Assembly: GCA_052401645.1 (NCBI GenBank) | Contig: CP198939.1 | Location: forward strand, 682,001 to 746,000 | Direction of reading: 5' to 3' | Length of the DNA: 64,000 bases | Origin: Arsenophonus sp052401645 | GTDB taxonomy: Bacteria > Pseudomonadota > Gammaproteobacteria > Enterobacterales > Enterobacteriaceae | Position numbers and translations under genes: made by a program | Shown: positions 12,249 to 26,301 of the stretch, piece after piece | How the letters are laid out: every line of letters starts with the position of its first letter | How positions within the stretch are numbered: position 1 is the stretch's first letter | Notes under the pieces: model-generated | What the model saw: only the letters and a program-made list of their open reading frames with translations | Told to the model about the DNA's origin: nothing | Databases searched by the model: none

Positions 12249-14621
12249 TTAATCGTTCAATAAGATATTGTTTTACTTTATTTATTTTTTAATATAGACT
12301 AATTAATTAATTTAATTATTTTTTAAATTTATTTTTATAGATATAATAATTTTTAGTTAATATATAATATTTACAGTAATAAATATTATATATTAATTTA
12401 AAATTAAAATGTAATATATAAAAAAAGTATTTAAATTTAATAAAAAATAAAATTTTTTTTAAAAAAAATAACTATAATTCAATAAAATATTATAAATTAT
12501 TTAAGATAAATTTATTAATTAGTTAATTTTGATTTTTTATTAATAAAAAATCTTCGTTTTAAAAAGAATTACTTAATAAAATTTTAAATTTTAAAAAATA
12601 AAAAATTTTTCTACATATATAGTATTTCTTTTTTATAAAGAAATTTATTTTTTATAACTAAATCTAAGAAAATATATTACTTTTATTTCCTAACATAAAC
12701 TTTTTACTTATTTTAAGATGTATTTTTTTTTAAATATTAAGTTATATAAAATTATTTAACTAATAATTCTAAAAAATATATTTTAGATTTAATATTGAAG
12801 AATAGAAATATTCTTGAATTTATTTCATAATATAAATATATATAATAATATATCTCTCTATGAAAGATATATTATTTTTTGAAATAATTATATTAATCAT
12901 TAATATAATATGTATATAACTTATATTAAGTTTATCTAAATTGATTATTAAATAGTCAAAATAATTAATTTAATTTAATATAATATAATTATATAGTCAT
13001 TTATATAAAAAGATTATTTAGTAGTAATAAATATATCGTAAAGATTTGAAAAAAATTTCTCTACTATATATTAATCTTTTTCGTTTTTTTTGTGAAAATA
13101 TTTTTTCAATATTAAATATATCTCTATAAGAGAGTTTTTCAAATTATAAAATAAAATAAAACACCATATATATATTTTTAATTATCTAAAATTGATTAGA
13201 ATATATAAAATTTATTATAATATCTAAATTATTATTTAAGGTAAGTTATAAATAACATATAAAGTATTTTATTAGTTGATAAAAAGCAAATAAATTATTA
13301 ATTATATTAATTTTAATCTATGAATAGTAATGATATTTATTATTTTTATTATATATAATATATAATTAAATACTTATAAAATAAGAAGTAAATATTTAAC
13401 TCTAATATTAATAATATTGAAACAAAAAAATATTTTATATCATAAAAGAAAATTTCTAGATATTATTCATAATGAAATAATTTAAATTATTAACATAAAA
13501 AATAAGTTTATATTAAAAATATTTTTTTATTTAAGATAAATATAGATAAACTAATAGATATTATTTATAAATATAAATAATTGAATAATTTAAAATAATT
13601 TATTTTTTTTTAAAATATAATTATTGTTAATTTTAAAAGTAAAAACGATATTTTCCTGTTAATAAATTAATAAATAATACTTATTTCATATGTGAAATAT
13701 AAATGCTATAATAATATAAATAGATAAGTATAAAACAAAACAAACCTGATAACACTAAAGATTATTTTATATTAAAAATCAGTGATAAAAAATAATATCT
13801 TGATTAAAATAGATATTATTAATTATTACTTATAATAAAATATTATATTTTAGATTATTTTCTATTCTTATTAGATATTAATTATCTTATTTTTTAAAAC
13901 TAATTAAGATAAAACAATATTGTTTAAGTTTATTTTTAAAAAATATGTAAATACTTTATTAATAAAATTATTAATAGTATACCAATATGATAACTTATAT
14001 TTATATTATTCTATTTATATATAACAGGTATTAGTATATAAAGTAATTTAATAGGATTAAATTACTTAAGTTTTTTTTATAAACTATAAAATTAATATCT
14101 ATAAAAATGAGATATAATTATTTTTTCTTATTTAATAACAAAATATACTTATAGTATATATTATTTTATAAAGTTATCAGTATTACTAATATTATCTAGT
14201 TACTATATTTAATATTAAGTAAAAGTAATTATTTAAACTTTTGATATAATATTATGAAAACTAAATATTTATAAACATACATTTAATAATAATATATAAA
14301 TCAAATAATACTCAAATTTCAATAGTTATTAAAATATTGTATTTTTAAGTATATATTTATTAATCGTTATTTTTTATTATCTATTTAGTTTTAATTTATT
14401 ATGTTTATATTATAAAAAATAATTTATTTTATAAAGTTTAAATAAAGTTAAGTTAAAAAAATATTTTTATAATACAAAGAATTAAAATTCAATAATAATA
14501 TATAAACTAATAAATAAATATCAAAATATCATTTAATTTAATAAATAAAAAATATATTTTTTAAAATTATTTAGTATATCATTATAAATGATAAAATTCA
14601 TTTTTATATTATATAATTTCA

Positions 14622-14722
14622 ATATCAACTATTTAATCAACAAATTAATTATTTATATTAGTAATAATAAAATTCATCATTACTAATATAAATAATTAAT
14701 TTGTTGATTAAATAGTTGATAT
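14622..14722. repeat. Perfect inverted repeat: 44-bp arms, 13-base loop
   Basis: 14622-14665 is exactly complementary to 14679-14722. The arms include ATCAACTATTTAATCAAC and its complement. Pairing stops at 14621/14723 and at the loop 14666-14678. No gene lies within 4 kb. It is of the same kind as the 112-bp repeat about 2.4 kb away. Confidence 0.93.
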
Positions 14723-17044
14723 AAATAATACTTTCCACGAATAATAATAACTATTATATATCTAGTTAAATCATAATACATATTCATATTTAAATTATTT
14801 TAATAATAAAAGTTATATTTTAATATAAAGATAATAATAATTAACTATTTTTATAAGATAAAGAACTAAGCTTATTATTTTAATAATAAAAATTTAATAT
14901 TATTATATTAATAATATAATTAAGTAATTTATACTTTATTTTAAATTTAAATTAAATATTAAGCATTAAATAAATTATTTTTAATTTCATAGTAAAATAT
15001 TTTAAATAAATTAAATAATCAAATTTATAATTAAGTATATCATTAAATATCATCTTTGTTTTTTAAGCGATATCATTCATTAATTATTTAAAGTAATATA
15101 TCAAATAATAAAAAATAAAAAATAAAACATTTAATAAATTAATCAACTTGTTAATTATAAATCAATCAAATCTAAATTATAATATTTATCAAAATAAAAA
15201 ATAAGAAATTAAATTTAATATTTATGTTAATAAATAACAATTTTATATAATATTATTATATTTTTAGATAAAAAGATAATAATATTATAAAATAATTAAA
15301 ATTTAATATAATTAATAAATAAAACAAAGTGAATTAAAATATATATAGTTATAATTATTTTTTTTAGTTAACTAACTTATTATTATTTTAAAATAAGAAA
15401 ATAAATAATTAAAATTAAATAATGCAAAATATATTTTTGATTGATAATAAAACTATTTAGAAATATATTTATTTATATAAAATAGATCTTTAATTTAAAA
15501 ATATAAATAAATTCTATAATATAAACAATAATATCAAATATTATTAAAATAAGACTTAAATTTTAATATGATTAAAAATCAACCATATTTTATATATATT
15601 TTAATATTTAAAATATAAATAATATTTAATCCATAAAGTTATATATTTAAGATATATAAAGTTTAAATAATAAAAAAATAAAATTAATCTAATAAAAATT
15701 GTTTATTTTAAAATAATTTTAAAATTTATTTTAATATTTATAAATAAAACTTATCGATTTTTAGAAAGATTTTTGAGTGAAAATAACTAATAAATTCATA
15801 TATTTTATTTAACATTAATAAATCATATAAAATATTTTAATAATAAAATGAATTCATTGATACATGAACTCATATTAATGTAATAGGAGTTCTATGATTT
15901 ATAAAAATATATTAGATGAAAATTAATCATAATTAAATATATTGTTCATTAAAACGATGATAAGAATTATCAATCTTAATAATTTTATAAAAATAGTAAA
16001 TTTACTTAATATTACTTATTAAAAACATAAATCTATAAAGTAATTTTAAAAAATAATCAAATTTAACATATTTACTAATTATACTATTAATCATTGATTA
16101 ATAAAATTGATTTATTATAAGTTAAAATATGATTATATAAGATTATTTTAATTTCAACTATAACATTAATATTTTAGTTTATTATAATCAACTAGTAAAT
16201 AAAACAAATAAGTATAAATATCTAATTTTATTAATATGAATTTAAAATAAAAAAGAATTAAACTAAAATAATAAAAACACTAAATTTATACATAAAAATA
16301 TTTTAAATACAAAAAAATAAAATATAATTTTAATAATTCATTTTTTATTAAATGAATATTAGATATTTCATTAATATTTTAATCAAGATCTAATATAAAG
16401 ATATATTTATAATGAAAATTTATAAATCTAATCATCCAGGATTAAAAATATTTTTTAACTTTATAGTATTATGTTAATTATTTAATAATTAAAAACAAAT
16501 TTATTTAATTATATTATAACGGTTTTACTATAAATTATTTTATTTGATTAATTATAATATATTTGCTAAAAATTTATTAAAATCTCCATTAAAATAGATT
16601 TATAGCAATATTTTAAAATAAGTTATCTTATTTTTTCAGAATAACTAATAATAAATTTATTATTAGTTACAATAATATAACTAGATTTTATCTTTATCTA
16701 ATAAATTTCCAATAGTATGTAATTTCATTATAATTTACTATCAATAAATATGTTATATTGCTTTTATTAACGTTATCACTATTAAATATAATAACCTTTT
16801 AATTTATTTTATGCAAAATAAGATAATTAAATAACATTATTATATGATGTAATCTTCCAAATAGTTAAATACTATTGCTCTTAATTTAATTAACTATTTT
16901 ATTATCAATAGATAATAAATCAAAACATATTTATATTTATAATTATATCAAATTATGAATTCATATTTTTAAAAATAATTATAACAAATATATAATATAA
17001 ATAATTATAATTTAATTATTTTGATTTAAATATCTTTCTGTTAA

Positions 17045-17078
17045 AAAAATATAGTTTATTATAATAAACTATATTTTT
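17045..17078. repeat. 34-bp perfect palindrome, terminator-like
   Basis: Loop-free palindrome centred on GTTTATTATAATAAAC, ending in A5 on one side and T5 on the other. In shape this is a bidirectional intrinsic terminator, though the stem has only two G:C pairs. About 15 bases to the right stands TAAGGAGAA (near 17092), a ribosome-site-like motif with no ORF behind it. The pair may mark the end of one lost gene and the beginning of another. Confidence 0.5.
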
Positions 17079-17187
17079 GAAATATATTAATTTAAGGAGA
17101 ATTTAAATATAATTGTCATTTATTTTATTTTTAATTAAATTAAAATAGTTATATTTAATCATTATAAACAAACTAGTTATTGTTAAT

Positions 17188-17410
17188 ATGGTTAATATCT
17201 ATCTTTATTGTCATAAACAAGTAAGTAATTGGTTTTCTATATAGTAATGCGAATAAAAAATCTTTTTATTATTGAATTATCTTGATTAGTTCAAAGATGA
17301 TTATTCCAATTAGTTTATATAAAGAACTAACTATATGTAATTACTATAAATATCACCAACATAAAAATCTAATCGTTAGTACTTTTATATGCCTAAATAA
17401 CAAGAGTTAA
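17188..17410 (+). other. Possible unidentified gene relic
   Basis: This patch has more G+C than its surroundings. ATG at 17188 opens 17 readable codons (MVNIYLYCHKQVSNWFS). A second frame then runs from about 17225 to a TAA at 17408-17410 with a single in-frame TGA, including a final open run of roughly 47 codons containing KMIIPISLYKEL. Frame-shifted readable patches are what the clear bcp wreck elsewhere in the window looks like. I could not match this one to any family, and it may be chance. Confidence 0.2.
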
Positions 17411-18916
17411 ATAAAAAATAAAATGATGATAAAATAAATTATTCTAATAGTATTTTTTATTAATTATTTAATTGATATTACTGTAGCAGTTCTAAATTAA
17501 CTTAAAATAATAACACTAAATATTAATAAATCATTCAAAATTATAATAAAATAACAATAATTAATATATTTATATTATTTAAATTAAAATATCTTATTAC
17601 TCTATAGAAGTTAAAATAAATTAAATACCGTAATATATGATAAAATAACGATAATTATTTCATAACTATATCCATCAATTATGATTTAAAATATAATTAT
17701 AAATAAACTGTATCGTATACTATACGAATATATAGATATTTTATTATACTATTATCATAATCATGAAATTAAATATCAATAAGATAAATATTATCTTATC
17801 TGTTAAATAAATTAACAAATTCACTTAATTTTTATCATTGATATATGATATATATAAATACTATATTAAATATAGTAAAGAATTTTAGTATATTATTATT
17901 TAATAATAATATGATTATTATAGTTTATATAGAATAATAGTAAAAATATATTATTTTTTAATATTTTAAAGAAAAAAACTATTAAGTAAATATATTAACT
18001 TAATTAATAGTAGTGCTATTTTGATACTTTTAGTATCATTTAATTATTATTATATAATTCTCAAATTAAAGATTCTTTTTTATTAATAATTATTTTTTGA
18101 ATTAAAGTTATTGATGATAATATCAATATATAATACATATTTAATATGTATTAAACTTTTATGATATTTCTACACTAAAATAGTAGATAAAAATTAATCG
18201 ATAAAATAAAGTTAAAGTTTATATTTTTACTATTTTTTGTTTTAATAGATAATAATTCTAGATAGTAAAGGAATTATTTCATTATAATAATAGATATTGA
18301 AGTTTATAATAAAAACTCGATAAATAAAAAATATAAATTTTATTTAAAATATCAATTTTAATGGTTAAATAATATTTAAGTACAATATTAATATTACTTT
18401 TTATATTTTAATTAATTAATAATATTTCATAAAAATATGAATAACATTAAAAAATTCTATTAATTTATACCATAAATGCATCAGAGATAAAATGATCTAA
18501 ATAAATACAATATAATAAGAAAATACTTAAAATTAACTTTATTTTATTAAAATTACAATAATAGTTCTAAACTATTTTAATTAATAATTTGATTTTAATA
18601 TAAAGTATTTAAATAACCTCTTTTATTTCTATATTTATAATAATAAAACATTTTAAATTTAAATAAAAAACTTAAATTCATATTTTATTCAAAAGTAAGA
18701 TTATCTCATTTTAATTTTATTATCGTATGTATAGATGAAATATATTTTTACAAAATAAATATTTTTATGTTTAAAAAAATTATTGTTTTTAGTTAATCTT
18801 TTTTAACAAAACTATTTTTTATTTTTATTTGCTGTATAATAGTTTTTATTAAGATTAACTTTTTGTAAAATAGATAGTTTAAACAATTTAAAATACTTTC
18901 CTTTAGATATTTTTTT

Positions 18917-18925
18917 TGCTAGAAT
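18917..18925 (+). promoter_or_regulatory. Candidate extended -10 promoter element for rplY
   Basis: TGC followed by TAGAAT (18920-18925) fits the extended -10 pattern and lies 117 bases before the rplY start. No good -35 box is at the right distance. The leader that follows contains T- and A-runs and could fold, but no known leader motif is recognisable. Confidence 0.3.
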
Positions 18926-19042
18926 ATATATATTAAATTAAAGACACTTAACCAATATTTTTTTTCAAAAAAAAAATTTTGCTACCAGATTTGCAAATAT
19001 GTCTTTTTTATTTTAAATCCTTTATAATATGAGAAAAAAATA

Positions 19043-19324
19043 ATGTTAATTATTAATACAGAAATCCGTAAAGAATGTGGTAAGGGTCCAAGTCGTCGTT
19101 TAAATAAAAAAAATAAATTACCTGCTATTATCTATGGTGGAAACAAAAAATCTGTTTCTATTACACTCAATCATGATGAAATTATTAATCAAGAAAATAA
19201 AGTAGAATTTTATAACGTATTAACTTTACTAATTAATGGAGAAGAAAATAAAGTTAAAGTGCAGGCAGTTCAACGTCATTTATTTAAACCTAAGCTGATG
19301 CACATAGATTTTTTACGGATTTAA
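19043..19324 (+). CDS. rplY: Large-subunit ribosomal protein L25
   Basis: Binds 5S rRNA in the 50S subunit, at the central protuberance. 93 residues against 94 in E. coli. It is the short form without the C-terminal domain of the CTC/TL5 type, as in gammaproteobacteria. Seen: EIRKECGKGPSRRLNKKNKL at residues 7-26, LPAIIYGG (26-33), and the C-terminal VQRHLFKPKLMHIDFLRI. These are the family's RNA-binding and core strands. The ribosome site is weak, a GAG 9 bases before the ATG. A convincing terminator follows at 19369-19389, so the gene is probably monocistronic. In relatives rplY is non-essential or dispensable, so its survival here is mildly notable. Confidence 0.96.
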   Translation: MLIINTEIRKECGKGPSRRLNKKNKLPAIIYGGNKKSVSITLNHDEIINQENKVEFYNVLTLLINGEENKVKVQAVQRHLFKPKLMHIDFLRI

Positions 19325-19368
19325 TATTTTAAAAATATTTTTTATAAATTAATAATTAAAAGAATTTT

Positions 19369-19389
19369 TCTGTAATATTACAGATTTTT
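19369..19389 (+). terminator. Intrinsic terminator after rplY
   Basis: An 8-bp self-complementary stem, TCTGTAATATTACAGA (19369-19384), is followed directly by TTTTT, 45 bases past the rplY stop codon. Both the position and the T-run downstream on the plus strand fit transcription termination of rplY. Confidence 0.55.
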
Positions 19390-20319
19390 AACATTATCAA
19401 ATATTTTAAAATATCAAAATTTCTAATTAAGTTCGATTATATATTTTAATTATTATAGTATTTACTGTTAGATAAAATGAATTGATTATTTTAAATAAAA
19501 TACGTTAATAAAATAATAAAACAGTAAATTAATTTACAACCAAACAATTCTATATTAATATTTAAATTAATTATTTAAAAAGATTTACTTTTATATAATA
19601 TATAAACTTTTTATTAATTTAAAATTACTTTTTTAAAAAAAATAATAATATTTTTTCTTAAATCTAATAATTTTATATAAATATACTTAATTTAAGTTTT
19701 CTTAATTTTATCATCTTATTTATTTATTATCAAGTTGTTGATCAAAAAGAATATATATAATTATTTATAGTTTATAGTAATCTTTTATTTTTTATTTTAA
19801 TATTCGTATATTTTAATAACTAATCTAAAACCAATAAAAATTATATAATTTACGTCAGATATATCTTTTAAAAAAAAAAGTTAAATAATTTTATTTTAAA
19901 AAAAATATTTATTATTTAGATTTATCTAAATAATAATTTTAATATTTTATATATTGATATAATATATAATAATTAATACATTTAATTATTTATATAACAA
20001 ATGTATCCAATTATATCTATTTAATAAGATTATTAATAAACTAATTTTATAATAGATAATAATTTTATAAAATAGCAAATATAACTATTATTTTCTTTTT
20101 TTAATTATATTAATTCTTTTATTAATTTTTAATTTTTAATTAAAAACGCTAAATATTTATTTTTAGAATCATAAATTTTATATAATTTTCTTATTTTTTT
20201 TAAAAAAATCATTTTACTTAATAAAAATCAAGTAGTATAATATATATTAATTGTTAATTATATTTTTATCATGTTTTACTGATATAAATAATCTAGAAAA
20301 TATTTATATTAATCATATT

Positions 20320-20355
20320 TATAATTATATCTTTATATATAAAGATATAATTATA
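20320..20355. repeat. 36-bp perfect palindrome
   Basis: Loop-free palindrome centred on CTTTATATATAAAG. It stands in the rplY-ptrB desert, about 1 kb past rplY, with no adjacent gene. Confidence 0.7.
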
Positions 20356-23300
20356 TTCAAATATTGATAATTTTTATATTATTAAATTTATATTCATTAA
20401 TACAATATTCTGTATATATATATGATCTATAATCAACAAAATTATTAAATTAAATAATATTAAATAAAATTATCTAATTAAATTAGAATAGAATTTCTTA
20501 AAAAACTTATTAATATGATGAAAATATAAAGTCTTCTTTATTAGTTTTTTTAATATATTATATAATATATTAACCTTATCTTCCAATTATAATAATTAGT
20601 AAATTAAATATATTTAATATTAATTAGCCTATATTAAACAATATAAAATATAAACTAATTTATAGTTTATGCTATCAAGTTATATAGAAATAAACTTTAA
20701 TTAAAGTATAACTATTATATTAATCATTAAAAATTTTTTTTGAATTATTCTATTTTTAATGAAATAACTAATTATAAAAATAATATATTAGATGATTGGT
20801 GAAATTTTTAAAAATCATCGTGAACAAATTTACTAGATGATAAGCTAGTAAGTATTGGTTTATATCATTTAATATTAATTACTTATTTTGAGATTAAGTA
20901 AATTAACTATATATTTATTTTTATTAGTTTAATAGACTTAAGGACTAATTATTTAATTATTAGTTGACTTAATTGTTTAATTTTATTATTTTTTGTTTTC
21001 TACATTTTAATTATTTTTAATTACTTTGTTTATTATAGATAAAAACAGCTATTGAAATTTCTTTATAAACTATTTTTATTATAAGTTTATAGACTTTTTA
21101 TTTTTATATTAATTACTATTTATATCAAAATCTTTTTTTAGATCCACTATTTTTTATAAGTCTTTATTAGTTAATATTAAAAATAATGAAATAGTATATA
21201 TTTGCTATTAATTTTTAACTATAAAAAAATTATTTTTAAATAGAATTATTTTTTGATATTTTTTAGTTTTAAAATTATGAGATTTAAACTGTTAATGATT
21301 TTATAAACATTTTTTAAGTATTTTATTATGGAGATTTATTACTTTATATTTAATGTTCATATTGATTAAAAAAAATAATCAATAAATAATAATGAAATGA
21401 AGTAATTATCTTCTATTTCATCATATATGATAGTAAGAAAATTTCTTAAACGTTATGTGATTATCTTGATAAAAATAAAATTTTAATATAAATACATTAA
21501 AAATATTAATCATTTATCTTCATCGATTAAATATATATAAGAATTTTTTTACTTAAATAAGTAAAATAATATTCTTTATTGTTGTTTTTGTATATAAATT
21601 TTACTATTTGAAATATAAAAAATATTTGCATTAAGATTAAATGTTTTTTAAATAAAAAGATTGAATTCAATTAATATTTAATTATAGGTTTTATTAAAAA
21701 GAAATAAATATATTTTATTTCTTTTATCCTATAATTTTCGTTTTATTCATATGAATAATATTAGTTTATAATAGAGAATTATTCTATTTTTACTAAAATA
21801 TTCAATATAATAACTACTAATTTTATTTATTTTGATCTAATATATTTAACTATTATAATATTTTTATTATTATTTATCTAATAGATTATTTTTATTTAAA
21901 TATTAAAATAATGGATTTTTAATCATTAATGAATTTAATTTAAATAGTTAAATAATATATAAAGTAATATTCTATGGTTTTATTTTCTTAAAATAAATAG
22001 TTTCAATAAAAGTTATAAGTAATAATAAAAGTATGATCAGATTAAGAAATTAATTATATATTTAATTCGCTAAGAATATGTTATATAACAATACTAATTA
22101 TTTATTACTGAAAATAATATTTCTAATATAGAAAATTAAAATAATTTAAATAATAATAAATTTATTTTTAAGAAATTTAAAGTATGATTTTATATTAATG
22201 CATTAATTTAATTTTAGATCTTTACTCTTATATTAATTTACAGGAAATCAATAAAACTAGTTAAATTATTATCATATTAATTTAGATATATTTATATAAA
22301 GTTTTTTTATATTAATAATTTAATAAATATTATATTAAACATTAATACTTTTACATTTAATATATATAATTATATGAACTTTATAACTATTTAGTTATTT
22401 TATTAAAATTATAAATAATAATAAACATTAATTATTTATTTTTAATAAAATAAATAATTTATTAAAAATAAATATGTTTATATTTTTAAAATAAAATTAA
22501 TAAAATAAAAAATGAAGATTAAATTTAATTTATTAAAATGTTATACTAAATATAGTTTATTTAATATTTTTATTTGTATTAGAAAATTATTTCTATATAA
22601 TTTTGATTAATTTTTAATAAAATAATAATCTAGTAGATTATATTAGCATGTAACTAAATAGATCAAATTTTCAATGTAAAAGGTTTAAATAATTCTATAA
22701 AGGATTATTATCTTAATAAGATATATAATTTATCTATTATAATTATTTATTTAAAGTTTATCAAGTAAAAAACTTATAATAAAATATAACTTCTTTGATT
22801 TTTTTTTAAAATAAATAATTTACTATTGTGTATATTTTTTAATAATTATATTAAGAATTTTTAACTTAAAATTTACTAAATATTTTTATTTATTTAAAAT
22901 TATTAGAAATGTCTGATTCTAATCATATATTATCTATTTAAATTTAAACTATTAAATTAATTCAAATTTATTTATGAAAAATATTCATTTTTACTTTTAT
23001 CGTTGTTTATTTTCTCATATAATACATATATTATATAGTATAATATGTATACTGTGATAATTAAAAAATAGAAATTACTATATGAAATATTAGCTTTTTA
23101 AATTAATATTTAGCTGATTAAAATATTTAATTTATATTTTTTATCTAAAAAATAGTTATAATAAAATGTTAAAAATAAGTCTTATAAAGACTAACTTCTA
23201 ATTTATAGAAAAAATAAATGTTTAAAATTATACTTTAATTTTATGATTTTTTACTTTTAACAATAAAAAATAAGTAGTTTATTTATCTAGTTTTTTATTA

Positions 23301-24464
23301 CTTAATATTGTTTTTACATATAAAATAAGAGGAGATATTAGATATTTTTATTGAAAATAAAATTAAAAATACTAATTATTAACATAAATATAATTTTATT
23401 TAATATTTAATACAATTTATGAGCAAATCCTTGATTAACAATTTCAATTTAAAAATAAATTAATATTTTTCATTCTATTAATTCGTGATATTTAAAGATT
23501 TTATAAAAAATTAAAAATTTTTTTTAAGAATAACTAAAATTTATTTTATATTTTATTGATATTAAATTTATTAAGATTAACCTCATATAATACATTTTTA
23601 TAAGATGTTGAATAAAAAAAATAACTATTGTTTATATTTTAAAATAATTTTTTATCTCTATAAAAATATTTTTAATATACTAAAATATTAAAATATTTAA
23701 AAATAATATTTTTTTTATAAATTAATTTTATAAATCATAAAAGTAATTTATTAGATAATGCAATAAACAAATTTGCTAATTATAGCAATTTCTTAGTTAA
23801 TTATTTAATAATACGATAAACTTAATTTTTTATTTGATTTCAAGATATAATTAAATGTAGGTAAGATAATCTATATTAATATTTTTTAAAGTGATTAAAA
23901 AAAAGAAAAGATATTAATTTTAAAAAGGTTTTTTTATAAAACTCAATTATATCAAAAAAGTAATTTAATTCACTGTATGTAAAAAAATTAAGTCAGAATT
24001 AATATAATTTTATTACCATAATAAAGTTTATTATATCTTTAAATATTAATATAGATTAATATCTTAATTATAAGATAAAGGATTATTTTCGTTTCTTTAA
24101 TAACCAAGAATATTATTACTTTTTATATTAAACTCAATAATTTTTATAAAAAACGAATAAGTTTAAAATTAGAAGCAAAACTATCATTAGTTAAATTAGT
24201 TTTATCAAAAATCAATGATAAAATAAAAAAGGTTTTTAAAAAGATATTTTTATATTTTTTAAAAAATATGATAAAGAAATTTATTTTTTAATAAATTTCT
24301 TTAAATATTTATTTTTTATTAAAAGTATTTAATAAATAGTTATTAATTAAATTTACATTTATTTATTTTAAAATAAAAATCTAAAAAATCTAGTTAACTA
24401 TTATTTATAATAATAAACATTATATATAAATTTTCTTTTATAAAAAAATAATATTAATACTCTT

Positions 24465-24600
24465 TAAAATAAAAGTTAGCAATATTCCCCGCAATATTAG
24501 CTAAATTATTATTAGAAAATATTAAATTAATTTAAGTTTAAATACAACTTAAGATCAATCCATTCTAACAAATAATTTTATCCCCACATTATAAATTAAT
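24465..24600 (-). other. Possible unidentified gene relic, minus strand
   Basis: On the minus strand a frame reads NNNLANIAGNIANFYFKEY and stops at TAA, encoded partly by the G+C-richest run of this desert (CCCCGC on the plus strand, near 24487). Just upstream another frame reads LLEWIDLKLYLNLN. The two fragments are separated by stops and a possible frameshift. This looks like the C-terminal part of a small protein that has decayed. I do not recognise the family. Confidence 0.25.
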
Positions 24601-26301
24601 AATTTTATAGTTTTCATTTCTAAATAATTAAATTTTGATATTTAAAAATTAAGTCATTATTCTTTAATATATTTTATTTTAATAAATACAATAAATTTTC
24701 ATATAAAATAATCTATATATTTTGTTAGTTTATTTAATAAAGTTTAAAGTTATTATTTTAATCATTATAACAATTAATAATTTTGCTATTTTTAATAAAA
24801 ATTAATTAGATTAGTTTTATTATTTTAGCTTAATATTTTTTTCTCTGTCTATAATATAAATTTATAATATATATAATATACTAATTATAATAATATTACT
24901 ATTTCTAAATAAAATAAATTATCATTTATTATAGTTATACAATAAAGTTATATGATAACGATTAAAATTGTTTATGTATTTTAAATATATAGTTATATAT
25001 ATTATTAATATTATTTTAATTTTTGATGTTTCTTTTATATTATTTAGTTGCAATAAGTATATTAATTATTAATTTGATAAATTAAATATCAAATATTCAT
25101 TCAATTTAATATTAATAAATTTTATATTAATATATATATTTATTTAATTAAAAAATAAAATAGCTAATTTTAATTTAACTATCTATACTAGATAATTAAA
25201 TTATTTTAATTAAGATATTTATAAAATCATTAAAAATTGAATTAAAAACTTAATTATAAATTATTTTAAATAGATACTTTAAATTAATTTTTATTAAAAA
25301 ATTTCTTTTTAAAGTAATTTAAAATATTTTAATACAATAAATCTAATATGTATTGAATAATATTATTAAATAATTAATAATTAAAGATTATTAATAAAGA
25401 TATTAATAATTTATTTTATGATTTAATCAATCAGATAAAACTGATTATATCATTTATATTTTTATTAGTAATTAAAAAATATACCATATAAATATGTTTT
25501 ATTTTAGATAAAAAGTTAAATTTCTATATTAATAAATGAATTTATTATTATATATAAAAATAATTTTTTATAATATTCTATTCGAAAATAATAATTAATA
25601 TATTTATAAATAATAAATTATTTTAAATTGTTCTTAATCCTAATCTTAAAATAAGAATTATTTTTATATAAATTTATTTATTTACTTATTTATAAGTAAG
25701 AATATGAGAAAATATTCATATTAGTTAAATTTGTTTTACTTGAATGAGAAATTATATTATAAATATATGTATATTATACAATATTAATTAAAATAATTTG
25801 AGAGAATACCATTCTATTAGTTTACTATATAAAAGATTGATTAATTTATTAATTATATTTAGTATAAAGAATGTTTATATTAAATATAATTTACTTGAAT
25901 ATTAGTATTTTTACTTAAAAATTATAAAATCAATATAAATAAGAATAATATAATAAATATACATATGAACGTTTATTTATTTTGATATAAATAGATAATA
26001 TAATCATGATATTTGTAATATTAAAAATATCAACTTAGTAATTACAGAATATAATAACTAATTATTTAGGCATTTTAACAGTAATTAAAAGGATTTTATA
26101 TTAAAATAATAAAATATACTCTTATTTTACTTATTAATTATTATTTTTAATTTAAAATAGCTTATTAAGTAATAACTTAAATTTATTAAAAATATTTTAA
26201 TAAAATATAAATAATTATATACTTTAATATTATTTTTTTAAAAATTAAATTATTATATATATATTAAATATAATTATGTTTATAGGATTTTATGGAGAGG
26301 A

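Larger units (their letters stand above)
9682..19042. other. Non-coding desert, about 9.4 kb, between nfo and rplY
   Basis: No gene found. It contains the two longest inverted repeats of the window (12006-12248 and 14622-14722), palindromes at 10803-10824 and 17045-17078, and faint possible gene relics. One is an RBS-like TAGGAGTTCT followed by ATG and ten codons near 15885-15926. Another is a 22-codon ORF at 16412-16477 containing KSNHPGLKIFF. A third is a G+C-richer patch at 17188-17410. None could be matched to a family. Confidence 0.85.
19325..26301. other. Non-coding desert, about 7.0 kb, between rplY and ptrB
   Basis: No intact gene. The rplY terminator and a 36-bp palindrome (20320-20355) are present. 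Three patches are slightly G+C-richer. 20789-20830 gives GEIFKNHREQIY before a stop. 21420-21480 is an ORF start reading MIVRKFLKRYVIIL. On the minus strand, about 24465-24600 reads NLANIAGNIANFYFKEY before a stop. They may be remains of lost genes, but none was identifiable. Confidence 0.85.
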
